From NCBI GenBank assembly GCA_030043285.1, contig JASHXZ010000218.1, positions 1 through 6,428 of the forward strand: DNA of 6,428 nucleotides. Direction: 5' to 3'. The notes beneath the pieces were generated by a model. The model was not told the origin of the DNA, ran no database searches, and saw nothing but the letters and a program-made list of their open reading frames with translations. Positions 6,259-6,428 of the stretch are shown piece by piece; position 1 is the stretch's first letter, and the number at the start of each line of letters is the position of its first letter. A program made the position numbers and the translations under genes. This stretch comes from Xanthobacteraceae bacterium. GTDB lineage: Bacteria; Pseudomonadota; Alphaproteobacteria; Rhizobiales; Xanthobacteraceae.

Positions 6259-6428
6259 ATGGTCCGCTTCATTGCTCGTGGAGTGCTCGCCTTGTTTCTC
6301 TTCGCCGCGACCGCCGGCGTCGGACTGGCGCAGGACAAGCGGCAAAACCAGCCGGGGCAGTTCGACTTTTACGTTCTGTCGCTGTCATGGTCGCCGTCAT
6401 TCTGTGCGGCTTCGGCCGAGCGGTCCCC
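6259..6428 (+). CDS. Secreted ribonuclease T2 family protein, truncated by window edge
   Basis: N-terminal 56 residues of a probable secreted RNase T2, an endoribonuclease that cleaves RNA through 2',3'-cyclic phosphate intermediates in the periplasm or outside the cell. A Sec signal peptide (core VLALFLFAATAGVGL) is likely cut after Ala24, before QDKRQ. The mature start then runs into FDFYVLSLSWSPSFC (about 35-49), the first core strand and conserved cysteine of bacterial RNase T2 proteins. The catalytic CAS I (around HGLWP) and CAS II motifs lie beyond the edge, so activity cannot be judged. The ATG at 6259 has AAGGGGG (6247-6253) 5 nt upstream. It is preceded by a LexA-like box and a candidate promoter, with no co-oriented gene close upstream, so it probably starts its own transcript. 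Confidence 0.8.
   Translation, partial: MVRFIARGVLALFLFAATAGVGLAQDKRQNQPGQFDFYVLSLSWSPSFCAASAERS

Overview
The window looks like a high-GC alphaproteobacterial chromosome, most likely from the Hyphomicrobiales (Rhizobiales; Bradyrhizobium, Rhodopseudomonas, Afipia or Xanthobacteraceae type). The evidence is the form I CO dehydrogenase genes in the order known from Oligotropha (Afipia) carboxidovorans, small secreted and cytosolic hypothetical proteins of a kind I associate with this order, and one sequence matching the alphaproteobacterial LexA box GTTC-N7-GTTC. The species is inferred; no rRNA or other taxonomic marker is present.

Left part (about 1-4360, all minus strand, read right to left): a cox cluster for aerobic CO oxidation. 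It starts with coxC, a membrane sensor with three MHYT-type motifs fused to a LytTR DNA-binding domain. A 265 bp intergenic region follows, and then coxM (FAD subunit), coxS (two [2Fe-2S] clusters) and coxL (Mo-Cu catalytic subunit), the last cut by the left edge. The catalytic loop of CoxL reads AYRCSFR, the signature of genuine form I CO dehydrogenase. coxM-coxS are 15 bp apart and coxS-coxL overlap by 4 bp (ATGA), each with a clear Shine-Dalgarno, so they form one translational unit. CoxM, CoxS and CoxL together make CO dehydrogenase, which oxidises CO to CO2 and passes the electrons Mo-Cu to Fe-S to FAD to the quinone pool. The coxC-coxM gap carries three direct repeats at exact 20 bp spacing, a plausible operator array for CoxC or another LytTR regulator. 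coxC has its own good -10 box but no -35.

Middle part (about 4361-5310): a PaaI-type hotdog thioesterase on the minus strand occupies the place where coxB lies in O. carboxidovorans. A divergent intergenic region of about 320 bp follows, with an 8 bp direct repeat at 20 bp spacing.

Right part (5309-6428): a secreted 149-residue four-cysteine protein of unknown function (plus strand) converges, with a 5 bp gap, on a 72-residue cytosolic hypothetical (minus strand). A 276 bp intergenic region comes next, with inverted repeats, a candidate LexA box and a candidate promoter. It leads into the start of a secreted RNase T2 family gene (plus strand) cut by the right edge.

I saw no tRNA, rRNA, CRISPR array, insertion sequence or phage gene. 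The most interesting signals are regulatory: the three-repeat array before coxM, and the LexA-like box over the RNase T2 promoter.
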